Positions 22,918 through 28,753 of a DNA stretch of 28,753 nucleotides are shown here, piece by piece. The DNA is taken from positions 1 through 28,753 of the IMG/VR virus record IMGVR_UViG_3300008113_008096. One strand, written 5' to 3'. The stretch is from a virus. Numbering within the stretch: position 1 is the first letter of the stretch; each line of letters opens with the position of its first letter. Below the pieces are notes generated by a model, which worked only from the letters and a program-made list of their open reading frames with translations, did no database searches and was not told where the DNA came from. Position numbers and translations under genes: made by a program.

Positions 22918-23303
22918 TTTCTTTAAGAGGTAATATATTCGGTGTAGAAGAAAAAAAGGAAAATAAACCTTTTCAGATACAAGAAGTAATTAGAATGGGA
23001 TTACATTGTTGGGTAGATGTTTGGTGGCATAATAATGAATTCTATTTAGGAACTAATGAACCCTACTATCCAATAAAGCCAACATTTTTGAATATGTTTG
23101 CTCTTTGGTGCAATGCGAAAAACTTTGAAACTCTTATTAAATTAAAAGAACAACGAGCTCCACATTATTTTTATTATACCGGTGAGCCTACACTTACAAA
23201 TACCGAACATTTTATTACCGATACTCTTTTTGACGTAGGATTAGAGGATACTCTATTATTGACGGAAGATTATGATTCAATAAATCTACCTTACAAAAAA
23301 TAA
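22908..23303 (+). CDS. Degenerate glycerophosphodiesterase (GDPD)-like protein
   Basis: A 131-residue protein resembling the short GDPD-like proteins found beside glycan genes: LRGNIFGVEEKKENKP, then MGLHCWVDVWW, YLGTNEPYYPI, LWCNAKNFETL in order, matching the family's HRGN...EN.P, G...EIDVW, LGHDEP and LWCHAKN blocks. The catalytic positions differ: His becomes Leu in LRGN, Glu becomes Trp in WVDVW (the Asp remains), and His-Asp becomes Thr-Asn in GTNEP. It is therefore probably inactive as a phosphodiesterase and might bind a phospho-sugar or a protein instead. The C-terminal 30 residues are acidic. The start overlaps the upstream gene by 10 bases. The family assignment is from memory of its motif order. 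Confidence 0.65.
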   Translation: MYLISLRGNIFGVEEKKENKPFQIQEVIRMGLHCWVDVWWHNNEFYLGTNEPYYPIKPTFLNMFALWCNAKNFETLIKLKEQRAPHYFYYTGEPTLTNTEHFITDTLFDVGLEDTLLLTEDYDSINLPYKK

Positions 23304-23304
23304 A

Positions 23305-23934
23305 GTGATAAATTGGCTTGAAAAAACAAAGCATTTCGTAAAAAATAATTGGGAAGAATTTAAAAGTGCTACCGATAGGGAAAAGAAAGAAACAATAGTT
23401 GCTCTACATATATTCCAACGAATGATTATGGGAGAGGAAGTATCGGAAGCAGAAAAAAGATTTTTAAAATCACAATCTAAAGATGTTGTGAAAATACTAT
23501 TTTTAGTTTCATTTAAGTTTGTTCCATCTCCAATTCCAATAACTCCTATAACAATTTATTTGGGTAAGAAAGTTGGTATTAATATATTACCATCATCACA
23601 TTCACTTACGACAAATGAAGACCTTAGAAAATGGTTTGGTAAAGGTAAGTGGGGTGGTAAAGGTGGCGGAGGCTGGGATAGATATAATAGTAAAGGAGAG
23701 AGAATAGGAAAATGTGGTGCAGGAGAAGAAGGAGAAGCCTATGCTGCATGTTTAAGTTCTGCAGCAGCAGATAAATTAGGTAAAAAAGGTAGAGCTAATT
23801 TTGTTAATAGAAAGAGAGCCGCGCAAAAAGCCGGAGGAGATGCTAAAAAAGGCGGTGAAAAGACAGATGGTGATAAGCCAATAAGAGTAAGATGGGATAA
23901 AAGTGGTAAAAAAGATTTCAACCCTCCCGCATAG
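23305..23934 (+). CDS. LETM1-like helical domain joined to a small phage Cys/Lys/Gly domain
   Basis: A 209-residue two-part protein. Residues about 20-100 (ETIVALHIFQRMIMGEEVS, then AEKRFLKSQSKDVVK, then a Pro-rich hydrophobic segment FVPSPIPITPI and GINILPSS) resemble the LETM1-like domain of bacterial and phage proteins. A Gly/Lys linker follows, then a module with WDRYNSKGERIGKCG, AYAACLSSAAADKL and a basic NRKRAAQKAGG stretch, of the kind recurring in marine T4-like phages, usually with a pair of cysteines. The last 40 residues are basic. The start is GTG at 23305; the first in-frame ATG would delete part of the helical domain. The function is unknown; a virion-associated or DNA-associated role is inferred from basic, modular composition. 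Confidence 0.65.
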   Translation: MINWLEKTKHFVKNNWEEFKSATDREKKETIVALHIFQRMIMGEEVSEAEKRFLKSQSKDVVKILFLVSFKFVPSPIPITPITIYLGKKVGINILPSSHSLTTNEDLRKWFGKGKWGGKGGGGWDRYNSKGERIGKCGAGEEGEAYAACLSSAAADKLGKKGRANFVNRKRAAQKAGGDAKKGGEKTDGDKPIRVRWDKSGKKDFNPPA

Positions 23935-23952
23935 TTCTAATATAAAAAAGAT

Positions 23953-23963
23953 ATATTTATATA
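23953..23963 (+). promoter_or_regulatory. AT element ATATTTATATA, copy 2
   Basis: Exact 11-mer ATATTTATATA in a 33-base gap, only 4 bases before the ATG at 23968. It is followed by CAATATG, similar to the CAAAAG after copy 1. No TTG lies 20 bases upstream, so it is not a standard Bacteroidota promoter. As a promoter it would produce a leaderless or nearly leaderless mRNA. Confidence 0.35.
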
Positions 23964-23967
23964 CAAT

Positions 23968-24888
23968 ATGAATATGAAAGAAAATATTACTTTATTTTTG
24001 GAAAAGAATGTTCCCACTAACCCCTCAAAGTGGCAATACTATGTATCACAGGCAAAGAAGAAATTCGATGTTTACCCATCTGCGTATGCTAATGGTTGGG
24101 CTGCCAAACAATACAAAGCGGCCGGAGGAGGTTGGAAAACCGAAGGAGAAGAACCTCAGCATGTTGCGCAAGGTTTACCACAAACAAAAGAATTAAAGGG
24201 GAAGTTGATTGGTGAAAAGCTGATGACCTACTTTAATGAAATTGGGTTAAAACACGCTCTTTATCAAAACGAAAATGGAGATATAAAGGTAATAGGATTA
24301 AATAAGGAGCAGGTAAAAGAGGCGATAAATAAAGTAGTAGAGGGATATAAAAATCTAAAGGAATCAGAGCAAGGTGATAAAATACAAAACCTTAATAATA
24401 GAATAAAAGCATTACAAAGTAAACTTTCAGCTACAAAATCACCTGAACAAAAAAAATTATTTCAAGACCGATTAAAAAATGCATTACAAACCCTTTCAAA
24501 TTACAAAAAAGGGTATGGTATTAAAGCACCGCATACTGAAGGATTGCCAGGAGGTATAGGAACAGGATTATCTTTACCTAATGGATATATTAATGGAGCA
24601 CCTTCGGAAGATGATGTGAATAAGATGAAGGATAAGTTAGGTAGAAATGAAGCAAATGATAAAGAGGGTTCTATACTTGATACTTTAAAAAATATAGTAG
24701 ATTCCCATTCGGCAGCAAAAGTAAAAGACCAAAAAACCGGACAAACAATGTTGGTGGATGTTCAAACCGCTAATGCAATTCTACATATTTACAATGGATT
24801 ATCTAATGTGAATAAGGAGAATATGTTAAAAATGGGATTAAAGAAAATGGCAGAAGTGTCATATAAAATATTAAGCAAATATAAGTAG
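23968..24888 (+). CDS. Multi-domain phage protein of unknown function (virion or core candidate)
   Basis: A 306-residue protein. An N-terminal module PSKWQYYVSQAKKKFDVYPS with YANGWAAKQYKAAGGGWK is a small domain frequent in marine phage genomes (a DUF5872-like pattern, from memory). A helical region about 70-170 includes a long Lys/Gln-rich coiled segment (NLNNRIKALQSKLSATKS). The C-terminal module VDVQTANAILHIYNGLSNV with NKENMLKMGLKKMAEV is another recurring phage block. Two ATGs at 23968 and 23974 are possible starts. The gene sits 33 bases after its predecessor, behind an AT element. A structural or packaged role is suggested by modular form and neighbours, not demonstrated. No catalytic motif is seen. 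Confidence 0.68.
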   Translation: MNMKENITLFLEKNVPTNPSKWQYYVSQAKKKFDVYPSAYANGWAAKQYKAAGGGWKTEGEEPQHVAQGLPQTKELKGKLIGEKLMTYFNEIGLKHALYQNENGDIKVIGLNKEQVKEAINKVVEGYKNLKESEQGDKIQNLNNRIKALQSKLSATKSPEQKKLFQDRLKNALQTLSNYKKGYGIKAPHTEGLPGGIGTGLSLPNGYINGAPSEDDVNKMKDKLGRNEANDKEGSILDTLKNIVDSHSAAKVKDQKTGQTMLVDVQTANAILHIYNGLSNVNKENMLKMGLKKMAEVSYKILSKYK

Positions 24889-24892
24889 TATT

Positions 24893-25984
24893 ATGAATAT
24901 GAATCTTAAAGAATTGATGAAAGGTATGGGTGTTCAGCCAGGACAGGTTGTTTCTAACCCTTATGCAAGAGCATTTCAACCACAAGTTGAGACCGTTGTA
25001 AAAGAGGAGGAAGATCACGAAGTTTCAATGGCTCAAAGTTCATTGGATACTATCATTAAGATGGCAACTGAATTAAAAGCCAAAATGGGTGAAAACGAAA
25101 AGGATATACCTGCTTGGATTCAAGACCATATTACTAATGCAGAAAACTTCATTTCACAGGCATCATCAAACTATCATGAATATGGAACAAACGAAATTAA
25201 GTTTGATGAAATTAGAGTTTTATCTAAAGAAGAATTTTTAAAAGAAGGTAAATTTAAAAAAGATGATTTAGTTTACAATAAAAGAACTAAAACAGTTGGT
25301 ATTGTAAGATTGGGAGATGATAAGTATGGTGAGGTAAAAACTGATGCGGATGGTAATGTTAATGTTGATGAATTGGAAAAATACAATCCGATTAAACACA
25401 AACATCAGCAAAACGCAAAAGTTGCACCATCTACTGAAAAAGAAGTAAATAGTAGAGGATTGTTTAACCCATTTAAATCAGAATCACTAAAAGAATTTCA
25501 AACCGGGTTTTCTGATAAAAAAGTTGATGGCAAAGTTATTGCAGATAGAATGAGAAAACATTCTGAAACGAAAGGTTTTGCGGATAAAGTTGAAAAATTA
25601 AAAGCCGTTTCTCCACAAGATTTGGATAAGATGTTACCTGATTATGTACCAGGTAGTGTAATCAATAAACTATTTAAAGAATCAGTAGGGCGAAGATTAA
25701 CTGATATAGTTCATTCAATTGTAGAAACACCCGTAATAGGTAAACCAATTCATTCTAGAGTAGAGGAAGCAAAAAAATATGACATCGGTTCTGGATATAT
25801 GGGAAACGGTTTAACAATATGGAATAGAGCGGAAGAAGAACATGGTGATTACAAAATTATTGCACATATTTCCCCACAAGGTTCATTAACAATTAGAGAT
25901 AAAGAATTACCTTCCGATTTAAAGAAGACGTTTCAAATTTGGGCTGATTCAATGAAAAAGGGCAATATGGGCCCAAAATATTAA
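24893..25984 (+). CDS. Multi-domain phage protein of unknown function
   Basis: A 363-residue modular protein. Residues about 44-100 are an all-helical block (VSMAQSSLDTIIKMATELKA, then PAWIQDHITNAENFISQ) that also recurs as a separate module in marine phages. Residues about 108-170 look like a small SH3/KOW-like barrel (KFKKDDLVYNKRTKTVGIVR, then YGEVKTDADGNV). The region 180-290 is charged and helical, and the C-terminal 90 residues (GLTIWNRAEEEHGDYKIIAH, SLTIRDKELPS) form a compact strand-rich domain. The first 40 residues are poorly ordered. I do not assign a function. It lies 4 bases after the preceding multi-domain gene and shares the MNM-type start. Confidence 0.68.
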   Translation: MNMNLKELMKGMGVQPGQVVSNPYARAFQPQVETVVKEEEDHEVSMAQSSLDTIIKMATELKAKMGENEKDIPAWIQDHITNAENFISQASSNYHEYGTNEIKFDEIRVLSKEEFLKEGKFKKDDLVYNKRTKTVGIVRLGDDKYGEVKTDADGNVNVDELEKYNPIKHKHQQNAKVAPSTEKEVNSRGLFNPFKSESLKEFQTGFSDKKVDGKVIADRMRKHSETKGFADKVEKLKAVSPQDLDKMLPDYVPGSVINKLFKESVGRRLTDIVHSIVETPVIGKPIHSRVEEAKKYDIGSGYMGNGLTIWNRAEEEHGDYKIIAHISPQGSLTIRDKELPSDLKKTFQIWADSMKKGNMGPKY

Positions 25985-25990
25985 TCGATT

Positions 25991-26302
25991 ATGGAAAACG
26001 TATATTCAGTATTAATCACAGCAATTACCGTATTAGGGGGGACATCTGCTTGGAGATACTATGAAAAAAGAGCTGAAAAAAAAGATAAAGATGAAGATTT
26101 TATTAAGCACGATTGCAGAGATAGAATTTCAAAATTAGAAGCACTTTTAGCAGAATCTTCAAAGGAGAAAGAACAACTTCGTCAAATGATTTTAGATTTA
26201 ACATCAAAAGTTGCAGAGCTTAAAGTGACAGTTGATTTTTTAAGAGTTGAAAATGAGGAGTTGAGTAAAAAGGCTAGAACCAAAAAAGTGATTAATGGCT
26301 AA
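25991..26302 (+). CDS. Membrane-anchored coiled-coil protein
   Basis: A 103-residue protein with one N-terminal membrane segment (about 4-21, YSVLITAITVLGGTSAW) and a long charged coiled coil (about 35-95, with heptad-like leucines in ISKLEALLAESSKEKEQLR and LTSKVAELKVTVDFLRVENE). Architecture resembles inner-membrane spanin (i-spanin) subunits of lysis cassettes and small phage tail-associated coils, but a partner outer-membrane spanin lipoprotein was not found. The ATG follows the previous stop by 6 bases and the stop overlaps the next ATG as TAATG. Function unproven. Confidence 0.68.
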   Translation: MENVYSVLITAITVLGGTSAWRYYEKRAEKKDKDEDFIKHDCRDRISKLEALLAESSKEKEQLRQMILDLTSKVAELKVTVDFLRVENEELSKKARTKKVING

Positions 26303-26826
26303 TGATAGCAAGAAGTTTATTTGTAGAAGACAAAAAGTTAAGAGTATTTGATTTTGATGATACCCTCGTCAAAACATCTTCCTATATCTATATCACACAT
26401 AAAGATGGTAAGAAATCTAAATTAACACCTGGACAATACGCAGTATATAAAGAAAAGCCGGGAGATGAGTTTGATTTTAGAGATTTCGAAAAAGTAAAAA
26501 ATCCAATTAAAATTAAAGCCTATTTTGAATTATTAAGAAGAATGGTAAGAGATTCTTCAAGAGCGGTTTATATCCTTACTGCTCGTGCGGCCTATAAACC
26601 CGTATATGATTTTATTAAGGATAGTGGTATTAAGGATGTGTTTGTAGTAGCATTAGGTGATAATAATCCTGAAACAAAAGCGGATTGGATTGAAAGGGAA
26701 ATAAAAAATCACGGATATGATAATGTTTATTTCGTAGATGATTCTTCTAAAAATGTTGATGCAGTAAGAAGAAGATTAAACAAGTATCCCAATATTAGAA
26801 AAAAGATTCAATTGGTTCAAGGATGA
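26302..26826 (+). CDS. HAD-superfamily phosphatase-like protein
   Basis: A 174-residue HAD-fold hydrolase. Motif I is RVFDFDDTLVKT with nucleophile Asp17 and general acid Asp19; motif II is VYILTARA (Thr in LTA); motif III Lys is in NPETKADWIE; motif IV is VYFVDDSSKN with the metal-binding Asp pair. The cap is small (C0/C1 type), between residues about 24 and 60, so the substrate may be a nucleotide, a polynucleotide end or a phosphoprotein. Other T4-like phages carry similar FDFDDTL proteins with uncertain roles. The TAATG and GGATGA overlaps with its neighbours suggest coordinated translation with the following oxygenase. Confidence 0.85.
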   Translation: MIARSLFVEDKKLRVFDFDDTLVKTSSYIYITHKDGKKSKLTPGQYAVYKEKPGDEFDFRDFEKVKNPIKIKAYFELLRRMVRDSSRAVYILTARAAYKPVYDFIKDSGIKDVFVVALGDNNPETKADWIEREIKNHGYDNVYFVDDSSKNVDAVRRRLNKYPNIRKKIQLVQG

Positions 26827-27521
26827 TAAAAGAAATAGAAGAGAATGGCTGTTATTTCGGTCATTTATCTGAAATAAATCCATCTTTATTAAATAAGTTG
26901 GAAAAACTAAACCCACTCCTAAATAGAGAATTTTATACAAGAGTAACTCATTCTTATTTTGGGAACTCTTCCGATAAAATAGAAAGTACTACCGTCTCAA
27001 CATTCAAAGAGGCCGAAATAATTAAAAACGATTGGTTAAAAAGAAAATACAAAGATAGAGTTTGGCAAATATTCTATACATTTAATAATGAGAATAATGA
27101 AGGTTCAAAAATTTTATCCGAGTTGATACCTGATATAAGAGAATTATTTTCTGAAATTATAACATATTGTTATGGTGAGGAAACTTTGGATAGAATTTGG
27201 GAAATCAATAGAAATCTAATAAATGTAACAAATTTTACCAAAGATTGTTACATAGATAATCACGCAGATGGTGGGAATCCTAATATGGTTTGTAATATTC
27301 TTATATATTTAAATAAAGATTGGGTAGATGGAGATGGATGTGAATTAGTGATAGGTAATAAATTCAAACAACAACCTAAATGGGGTAATTTTGCGGTTTT
27401 AGATTTTGTTAAACATAATCCTTCTCATTCGGTGACACCTTATTTATCGGAAAATAATAACAGATTTGCAGTGCTTACAGGAGTATTAACCAAAGAAAAT
27501 AACTTTATTTACAATAGTTAA
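26823..27521 (+). CDS. 2-oxoglutarate/Fe(II)-dependent oxygenase (prolyl-4-hydroxylase-like)
   Basis: A 232-residue oxygenase. The C-terminal double-stranded beta-helix has the Fe(II) triad H-x-D at His147/Asp149 (NHADGG) and a distal His202 (PSHSVTP), plus Arg214 in NRFAVLTG for the 2-oxoglutarate carboxylate. Strands CNILIYLNKDW, GDGCELVIG and GNFAVLDFV fit the prolyl-4-hydroxylase-like branch. Many T4-like marine phages encode relatives; proposed functions include hydroxylation of virion proteins, tRNA or nucleobases, with no consensus. The N-terminal 120 residues are an extra helical/strand region of unknown role. It precedes a short gap with an AT element and starts 4 bases inside the HAD gene. 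Confidence 0.9.
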   Translation: MIKEIEENGCYFGHLSEINPSLLNKLEKLNPLLNREFYTRVTHSYFGNSSDKIESTTVSTFKEAEIIKNDWLKRKYKDRVWQIFYTFNNENNEGSKILSELIPDIRELFSEIITYCYGEETLDRIWEINRNLINVTNFTKDCYIDNHADGGNPNMVCNILIYLNKDWVDGDGCELVIGNKFKQQPKWGNFAVLDFVKHNPSHSVTPYLSENNNRFAVLTGVLTKENNFIYNS

Positions 27522-27531
27522 TATTTATATA
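27521..27531 (+). promoter_or_regulatory. AT element ATATTTATATA, copy 3, inside a 14-bp palindrome
   Basis: Exact 11-mer ATATTTATATA, extending into the perfect palindrome ATTTATATATAAAT (27523-27536). On the + strand TATAAATC at 27530-27537 is one base from the T4 late promoter TATAAATA. The ATG follows at 27552, so initiation would leave a short A-rich leader. Confidence 0.4.
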
Positions 27532-27551
27532 TAAATCTAAAATAACAAAAA

Positions 27552-27809
27552 ATGACTATTTCAGAATTCAAAATAGAAAATCACAAAAGCATTACAGCAG
27601 AAATCGCAGAATCAATGCAATTATTTGATGGAACTTATGCTAACGAAGGTGATAAATTAATAGATGCGATGTTGGTAAATGAAGATGGAGCAGAATCTCT
27701 AATTCATATGACACCGAATCAAATAGATAGTTTTATTATTGTGGAAGATGAAGAATACGATATATTCTTACCTCTATCAGAGCAAAAATTTAAAGTAAAA
27801 TTAAAATAA
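27552..27809 (+). CDS. Small protein, paralog 1 of an 85/91-residue pair
   Basis: An 85-residue acidic protein of unknown function. Its ends match the next gene: it begins MTISEFKIEN and ends QKFKVKLK, while the neighbour begins MKVSEWKLEN and ends QNFKVKLKN, and both contain a GxKxIDA motif (GDKLIDAML and GAKFIDAIF). So the two are diverged tandem paralogs. The alternating pattern suggests a small beta-rich fold (SLIHMTPNQIDSFIIV, YDIFLPL). Preceded by an AT element. A decoration or accessory virion protein is a possible role, inferred only from location. Confidence 0.7.
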   Translation: MTISEFKIENHKSITAEIAESMQLFDGTYANEGDKLIDAMLVNEDGAESLIHMTPNQIDSFIIVEDEEYDIFLPLSEQKFKVKLK

Positions 27810-27810
27810 G

Positions 27811-28086
27811 ATGAAAGTATCTGAATGGAAATTAGAAAATGCGGTGACAATTGATGATGAAAACATAGTATTTTTATCTGAAATTGAATTAGTAACCAAA
27901 AACCCATTAGTTAAAGGGGCAAAGTTTATTGATGCAATTTTTGATGATAAATATGCCCCATTAGATGGTGCTACTATATATTTTATGGATACTGAATTGG
28001 GATTATTTGAAATCACCGAAGATCCAGAATGGGATGATTCATTGGAAGTAGCCATTCAAAATTTTAAAGTAAAACTTAAAAATTAA
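27811..28086 (+). CDS. Small protein, paralog 2 of an 85/91-residue pair
   Basis: A 91-residue acidic protein, paralog of the preceding gene by matching start (MKVSEWKLEN), middle (GAKFIDAIF) and end (FKVKLKN). The middle is more divergent, with an inserted acidic segment (TEDPEWDDSLE). It follows its paralog by one base, with AAAATAAGATG at the junction. No known family is recognised. Both copies keep a full-length open frame, so both are probably expressed. A heteromeric complex or two variants of the same coat-associated protein are possible but untested. Confidence 0.7.
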   Translation: MKVSEWKLENAVTIDDENIVFLSEIELVTKNPLVKGAKFIDAIFDDKYAPLDGATIYFMDTELGLFEITEDPEWDDSLEVAIQNFKVKLKN

Positions 28087-28090
28087 TCAA

Positions 28091-28753
28091 ATGCCAGCAG
28101 TATCGAAAGCACAACAAAGATTTATGGGTATGGTTCACGCTACTCAAAAAGGTGATATGGAAGCACCATCGAAAGAAGTGGAAAAGGTAGCGGATACTAT
28201 GAAAAAAGTTGATGCGAAAGATTTTGCATCCACAAAGCATAAAGGATTGCCAACACACGTTAAAGAAAGATTAAAAGAAATCATAAGAGGTGTATTGAGA
28301 GCGGAAGGTGCATTTGGCTCAGTAATAGGTGGACCAGAAGATGGTAGAAACCTAACAGATGATTTAAAGGATTTAGATTATCATGAAATTTTAGACGCAG
28401 AAGCTCAGTTAGGATTAGATGAAACCATAATGGAAGAATTTAAACATGTTATTCATGTGGATACTCCAACTCAGGTAGTATCTAAACCAATTGCGGCACA
28501 AATTATGGCATTGGCTAAAAAAGGTGTTCGTTCAAATGAAATTGGATTAGAAATGGGATTTGTTGGAAACCAAAAAGCAGCAACCGATGCATTCCAAAAA
28601 GTTAAAAATCAGATATACTTTGCATTAGATAAAAGAAATGAATCGGTAAACGAAGGTAAACTTGGAGATACTTGGAGAAAAAATAATAAAAAAGGATTCG
28701 TTCTTAAAGTAGGTAATATAGAACTTAAATCAGCAGGGCCTTCAAACTCACAT
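28091..28753 (+). CDS. DUF3008-like phage protein, 3' end cut by window
   Basis: Open from the ATG at 28091 to the window end (221 codons, no stop), so the gene is incomplete. The N-terminal MPAVSKAQQRFMGMVHA followed by DAKDFASTKHKGLP is the pattern of the DUF3008 family found in T4-like phages, where it heads small proteins or larger fusions. A helical linker follows (KERLKEIIRGVLRAEG), then a region about 110-165 with VVSKPIAAQIMALAKKG and SNEIGLEMGF, resembling a short helix-turn-helix-like segment. The last part begins another domain (TWRKNNKKGFVLKVGNIELK). The function of the family is unknown. It starts 4 bases after the preceding stop. Confidence 0.75.
   Translation, partial: MPAVSKAQQRFMGMVHATQKGDMEAPSKEVEKVADTMKKVDAKDFASTKHKGLPTHVKERLKEIIRGVLRAEGAFGSVIGGPEDGRNLTDDLKDLDYHEILDAEAQLGLDETIMEEFKHVIHVDTPTQVVSKPIAAQIMALAKKGVRSNEIGLEMGFVGNQKAATDAFQKVKNQIYFALDKRNESVNEGKLGDTWRKNNKKGFVLKVGNIELKSAGPSNSH

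Noticed and set aside
25991-26302. Lysis-cassette i-spanin
   Set aside because: One TM plus a coiled coil is compatible, but no outer-membrane partner, holin or endolysin is nearby.
23953-27536. Minus-strand T4 late promoters (TATAAATA on the complement)
   Set aside because: No minus-strand genes exist in the window, so promoters reading that way would have no obvious target.
1-28753. tRNA genes, integrase, transposons or diversity-generating retroelement
   Set aside because: Gaps are too short for tRNAs, and no reverse transcriptase, transposase, integrase motif or template-repeat pair was seen.

Overview
The window looks like part of a large tailed-phage genome related to the T4 supergroup (Caudoviricetes) that infects a Bacteroidota host. 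The phage assignment rests on a T4-type replication set: family B DNA polymerase gp43, sliding clamp gp45, clamp-loader large subunit gp44 and a recognisable small subunit gp62. Every gene is on the + strand, gaps are tiny and stop/start overlaps are common. The Bacteroidota assignment is an inference from low G+C, a near absence of Shine-Dalgarno sequences, A-rich leaders, and two promoter-like signals upstream of polymerase and clamp with the TTG-N20-TAnnTTTG/A layout typical of Bacteroidota sigma factors.

Layout: (1) 1-5881, nucleotide metabolism and replication: the 3' part of nrdA, thioredoxin, gene 43, gene 45, gene 44. (2) 5881-12385, an accessory block between gene 44 and gene 62: a small membrane protein, an asparagine-synthase-type amidotransferase, a GNAT acyltransferase, two tandem paralogous methyltransferases with TSPPY motifs, an SGNH hydrolase, a zinc ribbon protein and a nucleosidase of the MTA/SAH phosphorylase fold. 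(3) 12385-14278, replication continued: gp62, a Cas4/RecB-like nuclease with a probable Fe-S cluster, a 4-TM SMR-like membrane protein and a ribbon-helix-helix-like protein preceded by a perfect inverted repeat. (4) 14282-23303, a glycan block: two GT-B glycosyltransferases, a protein of unknown function, a Gly/Ser/Thr-rich low-complexity protein, two GT-A-like transferases, an FkbM methyltransferase, another GT-B enzyme, an NAD-dependent epimerase, a further GT2 enzyme and a degenerate GDPD-like protein. (5) 23305-28753, a run of poorly characterised phage proteins carrying small domains that recur in phage genomes, together with a HAD phosphatase-like protein, a 2OG-Fe(II) oxygenase, a pair of small paralogs and a protein cut by the window end.

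How the genes may work together: regions 1 and 3 supply deoxynucleotides and the replisome. Region 2 combines amide transfer, acyl transfer, AdoMet methylation (twice), ester hydrolysis and disposal of adenosyl by-products. It could be a modification pathway acting on nucleic acid, a small molecule or a glycan; the sequence does not say which. Region 4 could build and attach a sugar to virion proteins or to the host surface. Three gaps (before 14087, 23968 and 27552) share the exact 11-mer ATATTTATATA and may mark a second promoter or regulatory class. No tRNA, CRISPR array, insertion sequence or integrase was seen, and no gene-free stretch exceeds about 70 bases.
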